From assembly GCA_964467635.1 (NCBI GenBank), contig CAYXRN010000011.1, positions 1 through 43,544 of the forward strand: a stretch of 43,544 nucleotides of DNA, written 5' to 3'. Under the pieces are notes generated by a model that was not told the DNA's origin, ran no database searches, and was given only the letters and a program-made list of their open reading frames with translations. Below, piece by piece: positions 17,154-24,996 of the stretch. The stretch's first letter is position 1. Every line of letters begins with the position of its first letter. The position numbers and the translations under genes were made by a program. The DNA comes from FW021-bin31 sp964467635 (lineage in GTDB: Bacteria; Bacteroidota; Bacteroidia; Chitinophagales; Chitinophagaceae).

Positions 17154-17615
17154 ATGTTCAAAAATCAATCTGATCCTACAAAATTAACCCTCAGCAGAAA
17201 GCGTCAGTTCATGGAAGCTAATGTACCTGTAGATATTTTGGTAAACGGCTACCTGGCTTGTCAATTAAAAAATGGAGAAACCAAAACCATCAACGTATTT
17301 ACTCATGATATTATCTTACTGCAGGCCGACCTGATGCGCAACAAGACGCCGGTGACAGAAGTAAATGAAACCGACAGAGAAAATAGTGTTTATGAAATAT
17401 CGCATGTAATCTCCAATCCGGTCTATATAATAGGTGTAATCCTCGCGATTGTCTCTACCATTTTAATCTTCACGACCGGCCATCCGGCGTATATGGGTCT
17501 TGTAGCCCCACCCGCGGCTTTATTGCTGTACTTCAAGTTTATTAAAAAGGACCGGTACTTAAGGATATCCAAACTAAAAAAGGCGGAAAGCCTCTACCAT
17601 CCTTCTGACAATTAG
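17154..17615 (+). CDS. Small membrane protein of unknown function
   Basis: The 153-residue product is not recognised. Its N-terminal 90 residues look like a soluble beta-rich domain (VPVDILVNGYLACQLKNGETKTINV), followed by two hydrophobic segments (VYIIGVILAIVSTILIFTT near 100-120 and MGLVAPPAALLLYFKFI near 125-143) and a basic tail. The start ATG 17154 is preferred over a TTG at 17145. It is probably co-transcribed with miaA, from whose stop it is separated by ten bases. The N-terminal part may bind a ligand or partner in the cytoplasm with the tail anchored in the membrane; that is a guess from topology. Confidence 0.65.
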   Translation: MFKNQSDPTKLTLSRKRQFMEANVPVDILVNGYLACQLKNGETKTINVFTHDIILLQADLMRNKTPVTEVNETDRENSVYEISHVISNPVYIIGVILAIVSTILIFTTGHPAYMGLVAPPAALLLYFKFIKKDRYLRISKLKKAESLYHPSDN

Positions 17616-17621
17616 CTGTTC

Positions 17622-18002
17622 TCAGGCGCCTATTCTATGGAAAAGGTCTTTCAATTGCGAATCCCAAAGTTGACTTTGATCGGCAATTTCTTCTTTAGGG
17701 GCAAAATCTGTCACCAGCAAAACGGTTTCACTGGTTACCTCAGAACGTTTTATTTGGAATTCAAAATATTCTGATTCCGGGGCCCCTTCCCATTGGTAGC
17801 GAACCACTTCGTTGGGCGTCATCTCGACAATTTTTGCTTTTTCCGCTGATTCATTCCATGAAAAGGAAAACACATTGTCATGGACTTTCACCTGGTCTGC
17901 AAACCACTCCTGAAGCCCCGAGGCTGTAGATAAAAACTCAAATAAAATCTGCGGTGAACAGCGCACGGTATATTCTAATGTATAGGCGATTTTTCTTTTC
18001 AT
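17622..18002 (-). CDS. START-like (SRPBCC fold) domain protein
   Basis: From ATG 18002 the product is 126 residues (MKRKIAYTLEYTVRCSPQIL). It has the helix-grip pattern of the AHSA1/START-like family: LFEFLSTASGLQEWFADQV, VFSFSWNESAEKAKIVEM and VVRYQWEG, ending LWDSQLKDLFHRIGA. Family members bind hydrophobic ligands or act as small co-chaperone domains, and the specific role here is unknown. The upstream open frame adds 27 unlikely residues. It is convergent with the small membrane protein, six bases apart. Confidence 0.8.
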   Translation of the reverse strand: MKRKIAYTLEYTVRCSPQILFEFLSTASGLQEWFADQVKVHDNVFSFSWNESAEKAKIVEMTPNEVVRYQWEGAPESEYFEFQIKRSEVTSETVLLVTDFAPKEEIADQSQLWDSQLKDLFHRIGA

Positions 18003-18370
18003 GAGTGACAACCCCGGTTTAAAATATTTAAAATGAAAGACCTTCAATATTGTGCAAGTATAGAAAATATTTTTATCAGACAAAATTTTTTTAAATTAAT
18101 TTTCCCGCTATGATTATTCTTCCAATAAAGCCAATAAAAAAAATATATCCACTAACATTCACCGGTGGATTTATGAAAATTAATAAAAAATGAAAGTTTT
18201 TTTGGAAAATTTAAAAATAATGCTAAATTTGTCCACGGCAACAATATTAACAACTCATTAATCCTATTAACTGTATAACACCGGCTGGGTTACGGTCTTT
18301 AGAAGCGTAAAACCTTTTAAAGCTTTTTGTTTTGGTAGGCCGGGAACAGGCTAAGTAATCTGATCCAACT
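18003..18370. other. Intergenic region between START-like gene and rpoD
   Basis: This 368-base region carries divergent promoters and no gene. It is AT-rich up to about 18235, has a 6-bp inverted repeat ATCCAC/GTGGAT at 18147-18170, and then an unusually long, less AT-rich 5' UTR of the sigma factor from about 18238 to 18370. Confidence 0.6.
18202..18231 (+). promoter_or_regulatory. Promoter of the primary sigma factor gene (TTG-N19-TAAATTTG)
   Basis: TTG at 18202-18204, preceded by a T run, is followed after 19 bases by TAAATTTG (18224-18231), a complete match to the Bacteroidota consensus TTG-N19-21-TAnnTTTG. Transcription from near 18238 leaves about 133 bases of 5' UTR before the ATG. 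Confidence 0.75.
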
Positions 18371-19252
18371 ATGTCAATGCGACAACTTAAAATCACCAAA
18401 TCTATTACCAATAGAGAGTCGCAATCTCTCGAAAAATATTTACAGGAAATCGGTAAGGTAGATTTAATCACTCCTGAAGAGGAAGTGCAGCTAGCTATAC
18501 GCATCAAACAGGGGGATCGTATGGCATTGGAAAAGCTCACCAAGGCGAACCTCCGCTTTGTTGTATCCGTAGCCAAGCAATACCAAAACCAGGGGTTGTC
18601 CTTAAGTGACCTGATTAACGAGGGTAACCTTGGCCTGATCAAAGCAGCCCAGAGATTTGATGAAACCCGCGGTTTTAAATTTATTTCCTATGCCGTTTGG
18701 TGGATCCGCCAATCCATTCTACAGGCGCTTGCCGAACAATCCCGCATCGTTCGTCTTCCGCTGAATAAAGTGGGGCTGTCTAATAAAATAAGCAAAGCCT
18801 TTGCCTCCCTGGAGCAGGAATATGAAAGGGCGCCGTCGCCCGATGAGCTGGCCACACTGCTTGAATTAGGCATAGAAGATATTGAAACAACGATGGGCGT
18901 TTCTTCCCGTCATGTATCCATTGACGCGCCTTTTCAAAGTGGAGAGGAAAACAGCCTGCTTGACGTACTGGAAAACACCAACATGGAAAGTACGGACAAC
19001 AAGATCACCTATTTTGAATCCTTGAAGCTGGAAATAGAGCGGTCGCTCAACACGCTCACCGAAAGACAAAAAGATGTAATTAAACTCTACTTTGGCATTG
19101 GACTCACCAATCAGATGTCCTTGGAAGATATTGGCTCCAAATTTGGACTGACCCGCGAAAGAGTCCGCCAGATTAAAGACAAAGGCATCACCAAATTGCG
19201 CAATACCTCGCGAAGTAAACTGCTTAAAAAATACTTGGGCGGAGATCGCTGA
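18371..19252 (+). CDS. rpoD: Primary RNA polymerase sigma factor (RpoD/SigA type)
   Basis: The 293-residue sigma-70 protein is the short Bacteroidota form with no long region 1.1. Region 1.2 is at about 17-50 (LEKYLQEIGKVDLITPEEE), region 2 at 53-123 (LTKANLRFVVSVAKQYQ, FKFISYAVWWIRQSI), region 3 at about 130-210 and region 4 at about 222-280, with the promoter-contact helix-turn-helix MSLEDIGSKFGLTRERVRQI. Bacteroidota housekeeping sigma recognises TTG/TAnnTTTG promoters, which fits the motifs seen in this window. The gene is monocistronic. The ATG at 18371 (MSMRQLKITK) is typical; Met3 is possible. Confidence 0.95.
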   Translation: MSMRQLKITKSITNRESQSLEKYLQEIGKVDLITPEEEVQLAIRIKQGDRMALEKLTKANLRFVVSVAKQYQNQGLSLSDLINEGNLGLIKAAQRFDETRGFKFISYAVWWIRQSILQALAEQSRIVRLPLNKVGLSNKISKAFASLEQEYERAPSPDELATLLELGIEDIETTMGVSSRHVSIDAPFQSGEENSLLDVLENTNMESTDNKITYFESLKLEIERSLNTLTERQKDVIKLYFGIGLTNQMSLEDIGSKFGLTRERVRQIKDKGITKLRNTSRSKLLKKYLGGDR

Positions 19253-19678
19253 TAAGAGCGACGGTAAAAGGTGGTACCAATTTGGGTTAAAGCTATAATT
19301 CCGTGTCCCGGCAAGTTTCGGCATCCAGTGCTTCCCTTACGGCTGGTATGCTCGACCTCCGCCTCTAGTAGGTGTTTAACAGGCATGAGGTGTAAAAACC
19401 CTTTCTGGGGAAGCGGATAAAAGCTTAGGGTTTTTGGGCTGACTGCCCCGACACCGTTTTTGCTAAATGAAGGACACCAGAACGCTATTTTCTTAAGCCA
19501 AGAAAAGACAGGAGTATTATCCGGCCTCAAACGACCTCTGCACGACCAAGTCATCCACAAGATGAGGATAGGAAAAGTAGAAGAGGGCGATAAGACAATC
19601 TAAATTAACGCTTGTTCACATTTCGTCGTCTTATTTCTGAGGTTTTTGTTTTCTTTGTATAACCAAAAGCCTTACATT
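19253..19678. other. 426-base spacer without a confident gene
   Basis: No gene can be supported. The stretch is GC-richer than other spacers and stays open for long runs on both strands: about 110 codons broken by one stop on the plus strand (ending at a TAA near 19603) and a 150-codon frame on the minus strand (19111-19560). Neither has a convincing start or recognisable domain. It may be a decayed gene or a dispersed repeat. Confidence 0.4.
19394..19435. terminator. Possible terminator-like inverted repeat downstream of rpoD
   Basis: AAAAACCCT (19394-19402) pairs with AGGGTTTTT (19427-19435), with an inner AAGC/GCTT stem inside the loop. The T-run on the right would suit termination from the left (rpoD, about 145 bases upstream). 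The stem is interrupted by unpaired bases, so support is moderate. Confidence 0.45.
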
Positions 19679-22600
19679 ATGAAGCCTCTCAAACCGCTGC
19701 TTACCATGATGGTGCTGCTCTTTTCTCTCCCGCTCTGGGGCCAGGTAACAACCACTAGCATCACCGGTATCGTTGAAAACACACGGGGAGAACCCTTGGT
19801 GGGCGCTACTATTAAAGCGACCCATATGCCTTCGGGAACCATTTATGGCACGGTGTCACAAACCGACGGGCATTTTACGATCCCGAACATGCGGGTAGGC
19901 GGACCTTATAAGATCGAAGCTTCCTATATTGGCCATGCCAGTCGGACCTATACGGACATTATCCTTTCTCTGGGGACCCCACAAAAATTAAATATTATTT
20001 TAAAAAGCAATGCCAGGGAATTAAACGAGGTGGAGGTGGTTTACGACAAAAATGCGGTAATAGGTCCCGAACACAGCGGAACAGTAACCAACATCAGCAA
20101 CCGCGAACTGACCAGTCTCCCCACGATCAACCGGAGCATTGCCGATTTTGCCCGGCTTACTCCCCAGGCCATCGCCTATACCAATTCTTCCGATGGCAGT
20201 TCCATGGGCGTTTCCTTTGCCGGACAAAACAACCGCTATAACCAATTTACCATTGACGGAGCAAGTGCCAATGACGTTTTCGGCCTGGCGGCTTCTGGAA
20301 CCAACGGGGGGCAAGCTGGAATCAACCCGATTCCACTAGACGCCATTCAAGCCGTCCATATCGTACTTTCGCCATATGATGTAACAATGAGCGGCTTTAC
20401 CGGAGGAGGCATTAACGCGGTTACCAAAAGCGGCACCAATAGCTTTCATGGCAGCGCCTACAGCTATTATCAAAACCAGGATTTTGTAGGCAAAAGCATC
20501 GGCAACGGCGAAAAACTCGAAGAGTTTACCAACACCACCTACGGGATTAGTCTTGGCGGCCCCTTTGTTAAAAACAAGCTCTTCTTTTTCGTCAATGCAG
20601 AAAAACACAAGCTATCCAAACCATTGCCTTTTAATCCGGCCACATCCGGATCGGGCTCTGACTTTGATTTGGTGACCCTGAAAGATCTGAGAGAATTTGT
20701 GAAATCCACCTATCACTTTGATCCCGGCACTTATACGCATATCAACAGGGAACGCAACTCCACCTCTTTGTTTGCACGCATAGACTGGAATATCAACCAA
20801 AATAATAAACTCACGATCCGGCACAGCTATGTGGATGGAACAGACGACAACATTAGCCGTGGAGACAACAGCATCACCTTTGGCAACGGAGGATATGTCT
20901 TTAAATCTACAACAAACTCCTCGGTAATAGAGCTGACTAGTAGCTTTTCCAACCGATCCTCCAATGATTTCAGAGTCACCTATAACCGGATTCGGGATCA
21001 CCGGATAACGCCGCGTTTCCCTTCCCTGATCATCAGAGAAGGCGGGCTTACTTATGAACTAGGAAGCGAACAATATTCAGGAGCCAACCAATTGGATCAG
21101 GATAACTTCACACTGACGGACAATTTTGTGCTCTACCGCGGTAAGCATACGATCACCCTAGGAACCGACAACGAATTTTTCAATATAAAAAACATTTTCC
21201 TCAGAAATTTTTACGGGAACTATGTATACAATTCTATTAATGCCTTTAAGCGCAACTCCTCAGCACCGGAGCAATATCATATCAGCTATGCTACCTCACA
21301 ACAGCCCGGAGACCGGGCTGCTGCCAGCGTACATGCCGCACAGTTCAGCATTTACGGACAAGACGAATGGCAAGTCACCGAACAGTTTCGACTCACTTAC
21401 GGCCTGCGTATTGACCTGCCTGTATTTTTTAACCGGCCCTCTGCAAACGTGCCATTCAACAACTCAACGGTAGCCACCGCCAATCATGTTGCCACCAACC
21501 AAATGCCCAAGTCCACCCCTTTATTTGCACCCAGAGCAGGCTTTAACTGGGATGTCAACGGGGATGGCAGAACGCAACTGCGCGGGGGTATAGGATTGTT
21601 TACCGGGCGGATCCCTTTTGTCTGGATATCAAACCAATATGCCAATACCGGCGTAGAATCGATCAAGTATGATGTATCGGGGACGGAGGTGCCGTCATCG
21701 GTCCGGTTTGTCTACCAGCCAGATCAACCACAGTTAGGCGCCTACATGCCCGCCAATCCCCAAAGCGCTCCTTCGGAAATCGATGTCACCAGTCACGCGT
21801 TTAAATATCCGCAAGTATTGCGCACCAACCTGGCTGTTGACCAAAAACTTCCCTGGTGGGGCCTGATCGCCACAGTGGAAGGTTCTTTCACTAAAACCAT
21901 CAACAATATTCTGTATAAAGACATCAACCTGAAGCCTAGTACCACGAACCTTACCTTAGGAAAAACAAGCCGACCGCTTTATTCCGGAGAACGTGTAGAT
22001 CCGGATTTTGCCAACGTTATCCTGTTGGGGAATACCAACAAAGGATATGCTTACACCTTTACGGCACAGGTAAAAAAACCGTTTTCAAAAGGGTGGGTCG
22101 GAAGTATCGCCTATACATTAAACCATTCTTTTTCCCTCAATGACGGCACTTCTTCCCAGGCCCTTTCCAACTGGCGTTACGCCTACAACATCAACGGGCT
22201 AAACCGGCTTGATCTGACCACTTCCAATTACGACCTTGGATCCAGGATCATGGGATATATAGCTAAGTCATTCCATTATGGGATTTTCAATACCACTATT
22301 GGGTTAGTGTACACGGGCAGGTCGGGTCAGCCCTTTTCTTATGTCTACTTTAACGATTTAAACGGAGATGACGACGAAAGTGCTGATCTCATGTATATTC
22401 CAACCGATGGAAGCCAGTTCGTTCCAACCCCTGATCAGGCGGATGAAGGAATGACGGGCCAGGATGTGTATGTGCTATTTACAAATTACATCAATTCCCA
22501 AGCCTATCTGCGTGAGCACCTGGGGAAAAACACCGAAAGAAATGGTGACCGGTTGCCTTGGGAAAACCATTTTGACCTGAAGATCGAACAGGGCGTAGAG

Positions 22601-22864
22601 TTTTATAAAAGCCATAAAATAACGCTATCCTTAAACATCCAGAACATAGGCAATCTGCTCAACAAAAAATGGGGACACGCTTACTTTGTCAGTCACCAGG
22701 AAGTAACGCCGGTCACAGTCAACGAGGGAGCAATACCCAGCCCGACTTTCACTTTTAATCCAAAATACGGTCTAAACGACCTGAATGGAGAAAAGAAGGT
22801 ATATAACTACGGTGATTTCACTTCCAGGTGGCGGATGCAATTGGGGCTCCGGTACAGCTTTTAA
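19679..22864 (+). CDS. TonB-dependent receptor, Oar-like, with CarboxypepD_reg domain
   Basis: The product is 1061 residues from ATG 19679, beginning with a signal peptide (KPLLTMMVLLFSLPLWGQ). An upstream ATG at 19646 would add 11 residues before it. Domains in order: carboxypeptidase-regulatory-like beta-sandwich (about 22-108, ITGIVENTRGEPLVGATIKA), plug (about 115-240, NRYNQFTIDGASANDVFG, GGINAVTKSGTNSFHGSAYSY) and a 22-strand-type outer-membrane barrel ending in aromatic Phe (LGLRYSF). It resembles Oar-type receptors rather than SusC; no SusD partner lies next to it. It imports an unknown substrate using TonB energy. Confidence 0.9.
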   Translation: MKPLKPLLTMMVLLFSLPLWGQVTTTSITGIVENTRGEPLVGATIKATHMPSGTIYGTVSQTDGHFTIPNMRVGGPYKIEASYIGHASRTYTDIILSLGTPQKLNIILKSNARELNEVEVVYDKNAVIGPEHSGTVTNISNRELTSLPTINRSIADFARLTPQAIAYTNSSDGSSMGVSFAGQNNRYNQFTIDGASANDVFGLAASGTNGGQAGINPIPLDAIQAVHIVLSPYDVTMSGFTGGGINAVTKSGTNSFHGSAYSYYQNQDFVGKSIGNGEKLEEFTNTTYGISLGGPFVKNKLFFFVNAEKHKLSKPLPFNPATSGSGSDFDLVTLKDLREFVKSTYHFDPGTYTHINRERNSTSLFARIDWNINQNNKLTIRHSYVDGTDDNISRGDNSITFGNGGYVFKSTTNSSVIELTSSFSNRSSNDFRVTYNRIRDHRITPRFPSLIIREGGLTYELGSEQYSGANQLDQDNFTLTDNFVLYRGKHTITLGTDNEFFNIKNIFLRNFYGNYVYNSINAFKRNSSAPEQYHISYATSQQPGDRAAASVHAAQFSIYGQDEWQVTEQFRLTYGLRIDLPVFFNRPSANVPFNNSTVATANHVATNQMPKSTPLFAPRAGFNWDVNGDGRTQLRGGIGLFTGRIPFVWISNQYANTGVESIKYDVSGTEVPSSVRFVYQPDQPQLGAYMPANPQSAPSEIDVTSHAFKYPQVLRTNLAVDQKLPWWGLIATVEGSFTKTINNILYKDINLKPSTTNLTLGKTSRPLYSGERVDPDFANVILLGNTNKGYAYTFTAQVKKPFSKGWVGSIAYTLNHSFSLNDGTSSQALSNWRYAYNINGLNRLDLTTSNYDLGSRIMGYIAKSFHYGIFNTTIGLVYTGRSGQPFSYVYFNDLNGDDDESADLMYIPTDGSQFVPTPDQADEGMTGQDVYVLFTNYINSQAYLREHLGKNTERNGDRLPWENHFDLKIEQGVEFYKSHKITLSLNIQNIGNLLNKKWGHAYFVSHQEVTPVTVNEGAIPSPTFTFNPKYGLNDLNGEKKVYNYGDFTSRWRMQLGLRYSF

Positions 22865-22946
22865 AAAGCAAGAACCGGCTTGTTAAAGCCCTGATTAAAT
22901 GGGATTTTGCCCTCTTTTTGTTTGGCGAACCTCAACATGGCCGCGT

Positions 22947-22958
22947 CGCCACGTGGCG
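22947..22958. repeat. 12-bp perfect palindrome between convergent genes
   Basis: CGCCACGTGGCG is its own reverse complement. It sits in the 140-base gap between the convergent TonB receptor and S1/P1-like genes. There is no T-run, so it is not a standard terminator. Confidence 0.35.
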
Positions 22959-23004
22959 TATCCACCTGTGCCCGACGGTCCTATCGACTGACTTTCTCGA
23001 AGTA

Positions 23005-24033
23005 CTAAAATTCCTCACTCGATTTAATTCCCTTCAGGCAACCATGTTTTTCCCAAAGGCGATATTGTGTACGCAGCGGGGTGCGATTGATTTTATAAGA
23101 ATATTCGCTGTCCAATTTACTTAAATCGGGCTTGCCAGCATTCACCCAGGCCGTATACCAAAAACTGGCCGTTGTTTGAATAGCAAGCTGTAATTGCTTT
23201 TCGATCATGCCATTAAGACGTTGTTGCCAGGCTTTTGCAAATGCTTTTGAGTAATAGGACTGATTGTATTGGTTCTTACGGATCTTGCCATTTTCGTCCT
23301 GTTCATAGATTTTATTTTTTGACCAGCTTTCCATTAATTCTTTTTCAGATTCCAACAACGGTCGAACAAGCGCATGGCTTTGCTTGATGATATCCCAGGA
23401 AGCTTTTTGAATGTCTTTTATATAATGTGCGGGTGGCGTATTAAGGTTAAAAGAGGATCCAAAAAACTCTGGAATCAGGGATTCAAATAAGGCATGTACC
23501 CCTTTTTGGCCGGTCAATTGCCCATCGTAATTTTTGGTCGTATGCAGGGGTTGATAACCATCCCCGATATAATGGGCCAGGTCGGCAGAAAGAAATAGGA
23601 TTTTCGCCTTATTGCGTTGTCTAAAGGCGCTGGTCAATTTTTCCATCACCAGCTGAATATACCAGGGTAAAACGCCATATCGATACAGAGAATCTTTCCC
23701 GTACTTTTCCACTGCTTTTTCCCAGGAGGCCGGCAACGCGCCAAACGGATGCAGTCCGTAGATATCCACATCAATGAAATGACGAGGAAACTCATGTCGG
23801 TCATTTAACACATACTTTCGCAGATCAGGAACTGACGCTTCGATGGTGATAAAATCAATATGGTTAAAATAAAAAGCGCGCATGGGTTTGGGCAGAGCAA
23901 ATACCGCGGCCCTGTTGATGTGCTGATGTCCCCATACTCCCCAGGCCCGCGCGAAATAAGAGCCATTGAAAATAAATAGCAGACAGAGGAGCACCATACC
24001 TGTCTTTCTCAACATAAGCATGTGTTTAAGCAA
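23005..24033 (-). CDS. S1/P1 nuclease-like zinc-dependent enzyme (zinc phospholipase C fold)
   Basis: The 342-residue product has a signal peptide cleaved after ARA30, so the mature protein would begin WGVWGHQH. In S1/P1 nucleases the free N-terminal Trp1 and His6 bind zinc, and here Trp31 and His36 fall exactly at those places. Further ligands fit: Asp70, His85, the HYIGDGYQPLH block (His154, Asp158, His164), and His180 with Glu184 where an Asp is more usual. It is therefore a secreted trinuclear zinc hydrolase, either a single-strand nuclease/nucleotidase or a phospholipase C. The substrate cannot be decided. It stands alone, convergent with the TonB receptor gene. Confidence 0.87.
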   Translation of the reverse strand: MLKHMLMLRKTGMVLLCLLFIFNGSYFARAWGVWGHQHINRAAVFALPKPMRAFYFNHIDFITIEASVPDLRKYVLNDRHEFPRHFIDVDIYGLHPFGALPASWEKAVEKYGKDSLYRYGVLPWYIQLVMEKLTSAFRQRNKAKILFLSADLAHYIGDGYQPLHTTKNYDGQLTGQKGVHALFESLIPEFFGSSFNLNTPPAHYIKDIQKASWDIIKQSHALVRPLLESEKELMESWSKNKIYEQDENGKIRKNQYNQSYYSKAFAKAWQQRLNGMIEKQLQLAIQTTASFWYTAWVNAGKPDLSKLDSEYSYKINRTPLRTQYRLWEKHGCLKGIKSSEEF

Positions 24034-24140
24034 TGAATGAAAATATCAAATATAGAACAAATCCAATTACTAAAATTTTGTGAAATCAATTGCGCTATTT
24101 TTCTCAATCACACAATTGTAGTAGGTTTGAGCAGCAAAAC

Positions 24141-24899
24141 ATGAGAATAACCCAACGAATTATACCAATCTTGCTCCTGATTCTCCTGTCCTTTTCATTG
24201 GAGACCTTGGCACAGCGAAAGGTAAGTGTGATCGGACAAGTGACGGATGCCGATAACCATAAACCGCTTGTGAGGGTAAGCGTTTATAACATCAGCAAAG
24301 GTACGGGCACCATGACGGACAGTTTGGGAAAATACCGGATTTCCGCGAAGGATTATGATCGCATTGTATTTTCTTACATCGGGTACAGAAATGATACGGT
24401 ACAGATTAATGCGCTTTATCAAAGGCAGGCCATCAATATAAGATTAAAGAAGAATGATTTTAGCATTCAACCGGTAGAAATTATCGGCCAGCGGCCCGAT
24501 TACGCCAGGGATTCCGCACAAAGACGCTACTGGTTCTCCGGTGCTTTGAATCAGGATAAGGTCAACGGCTGGGGCGCTGTAGCGCATCCCATCAGCGCGT
24601 TGTATGACGCCCTTAGCGGCCGTCAGAAGCGATTGTGGCGTTTCCAAAAAGATTATAAAGCTTACGAACAACAAAAGTATATTGAATCCCGGGTTCATCC
24701 CAAACAGATTGAATCACTTTTTCAGCTCAAAGGCGATTCTTTAAAAGCCTTTTTATTGTGGTACGACCCGAGTTATATTTTTGTGCGCAATGCCACTGAT
24801 TACGAGTTGTTGGTAGACATAAAAAGAGCGGTAAAGCGCTTCAGAAAAGTATATGTGATGAAGCCGAATATGGACCTGGACAACCAGAATGTGCGATAG
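24141..24899 (+). CDS. Secreted CarboxypepD_reg-like domain protein
   Basis: From ATG 24141 the 252-residue protein has a signal peptide (RIIPILLLILLSFSLETLAQ) followed by a carboxypeptidase-regulatory-like domain at about 27-110 (VSVIGQVTDADNHKPLVRVSVYN, GTGTMTDSLGKYRISAKDYDRIVFSYIGY). The same beta-sandwich begins SusC proteins, but here no plug or barrel follows; residues 120-252 are charged and of unknown function. It is probably an envelope protein. An upstream ATG at 24090 is rejected because it precedes the signal peptide by 17 residues. The gene is divergent from the S1/P1-like gene. Confidence 0.75.
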   Translation: MRITQRIIPILLLILLSFSLETLAQRKVSVIGQVTDADNHKPLVRVSVYNISKGTGTMTDSLGKYRISAKDYDRIVFSYIGYRNDTVQINALYQRQAINIRLKKNDFSIQPVEIIGQRPDYARDSAQRRYWFSGALNQDKVNGWGAVAHPISALYDALSGRQKRLWRFQKDYKAYEQQKYIESRVHPKQIESLFQLKGDSLKAFLLWYDPSYIFVRNATDYELLVDIKRAVKRFRKVYVMKPNMDLDNQNVR

Positions 24900-24937
24900 T
24901 GAAGCTGAAGCGACAAAGGGGTTTTAAGCGCTGTTCC

Positions 24938-24970
24938 AAAAAAAACCCGCAGCTCATAAAGAACCACGGG
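24938..24970 (-). terminator. Terminator of the leu operon
   Basis: On the minus strand CCCGTGGTTC pairs with GAGCTGCGGG (including G-T pairs) around a 5-base loop and is followed by eight T. It lies just after the leuA stop at 24997, marking the end of leuC-leuD-leuB-leuA. Confidence 0.85.
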
Positions 24971-24996
24971 TACAAACAAACGAATCGCCTCAAAAG

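Noticed and set aside
19111..19560. 149-codon minus-strand frame overlapping the end of rpoD
   Set aside because: It overlaps the conserved region 4 of rpoD on the opposite strand and shows no recognisable domain.
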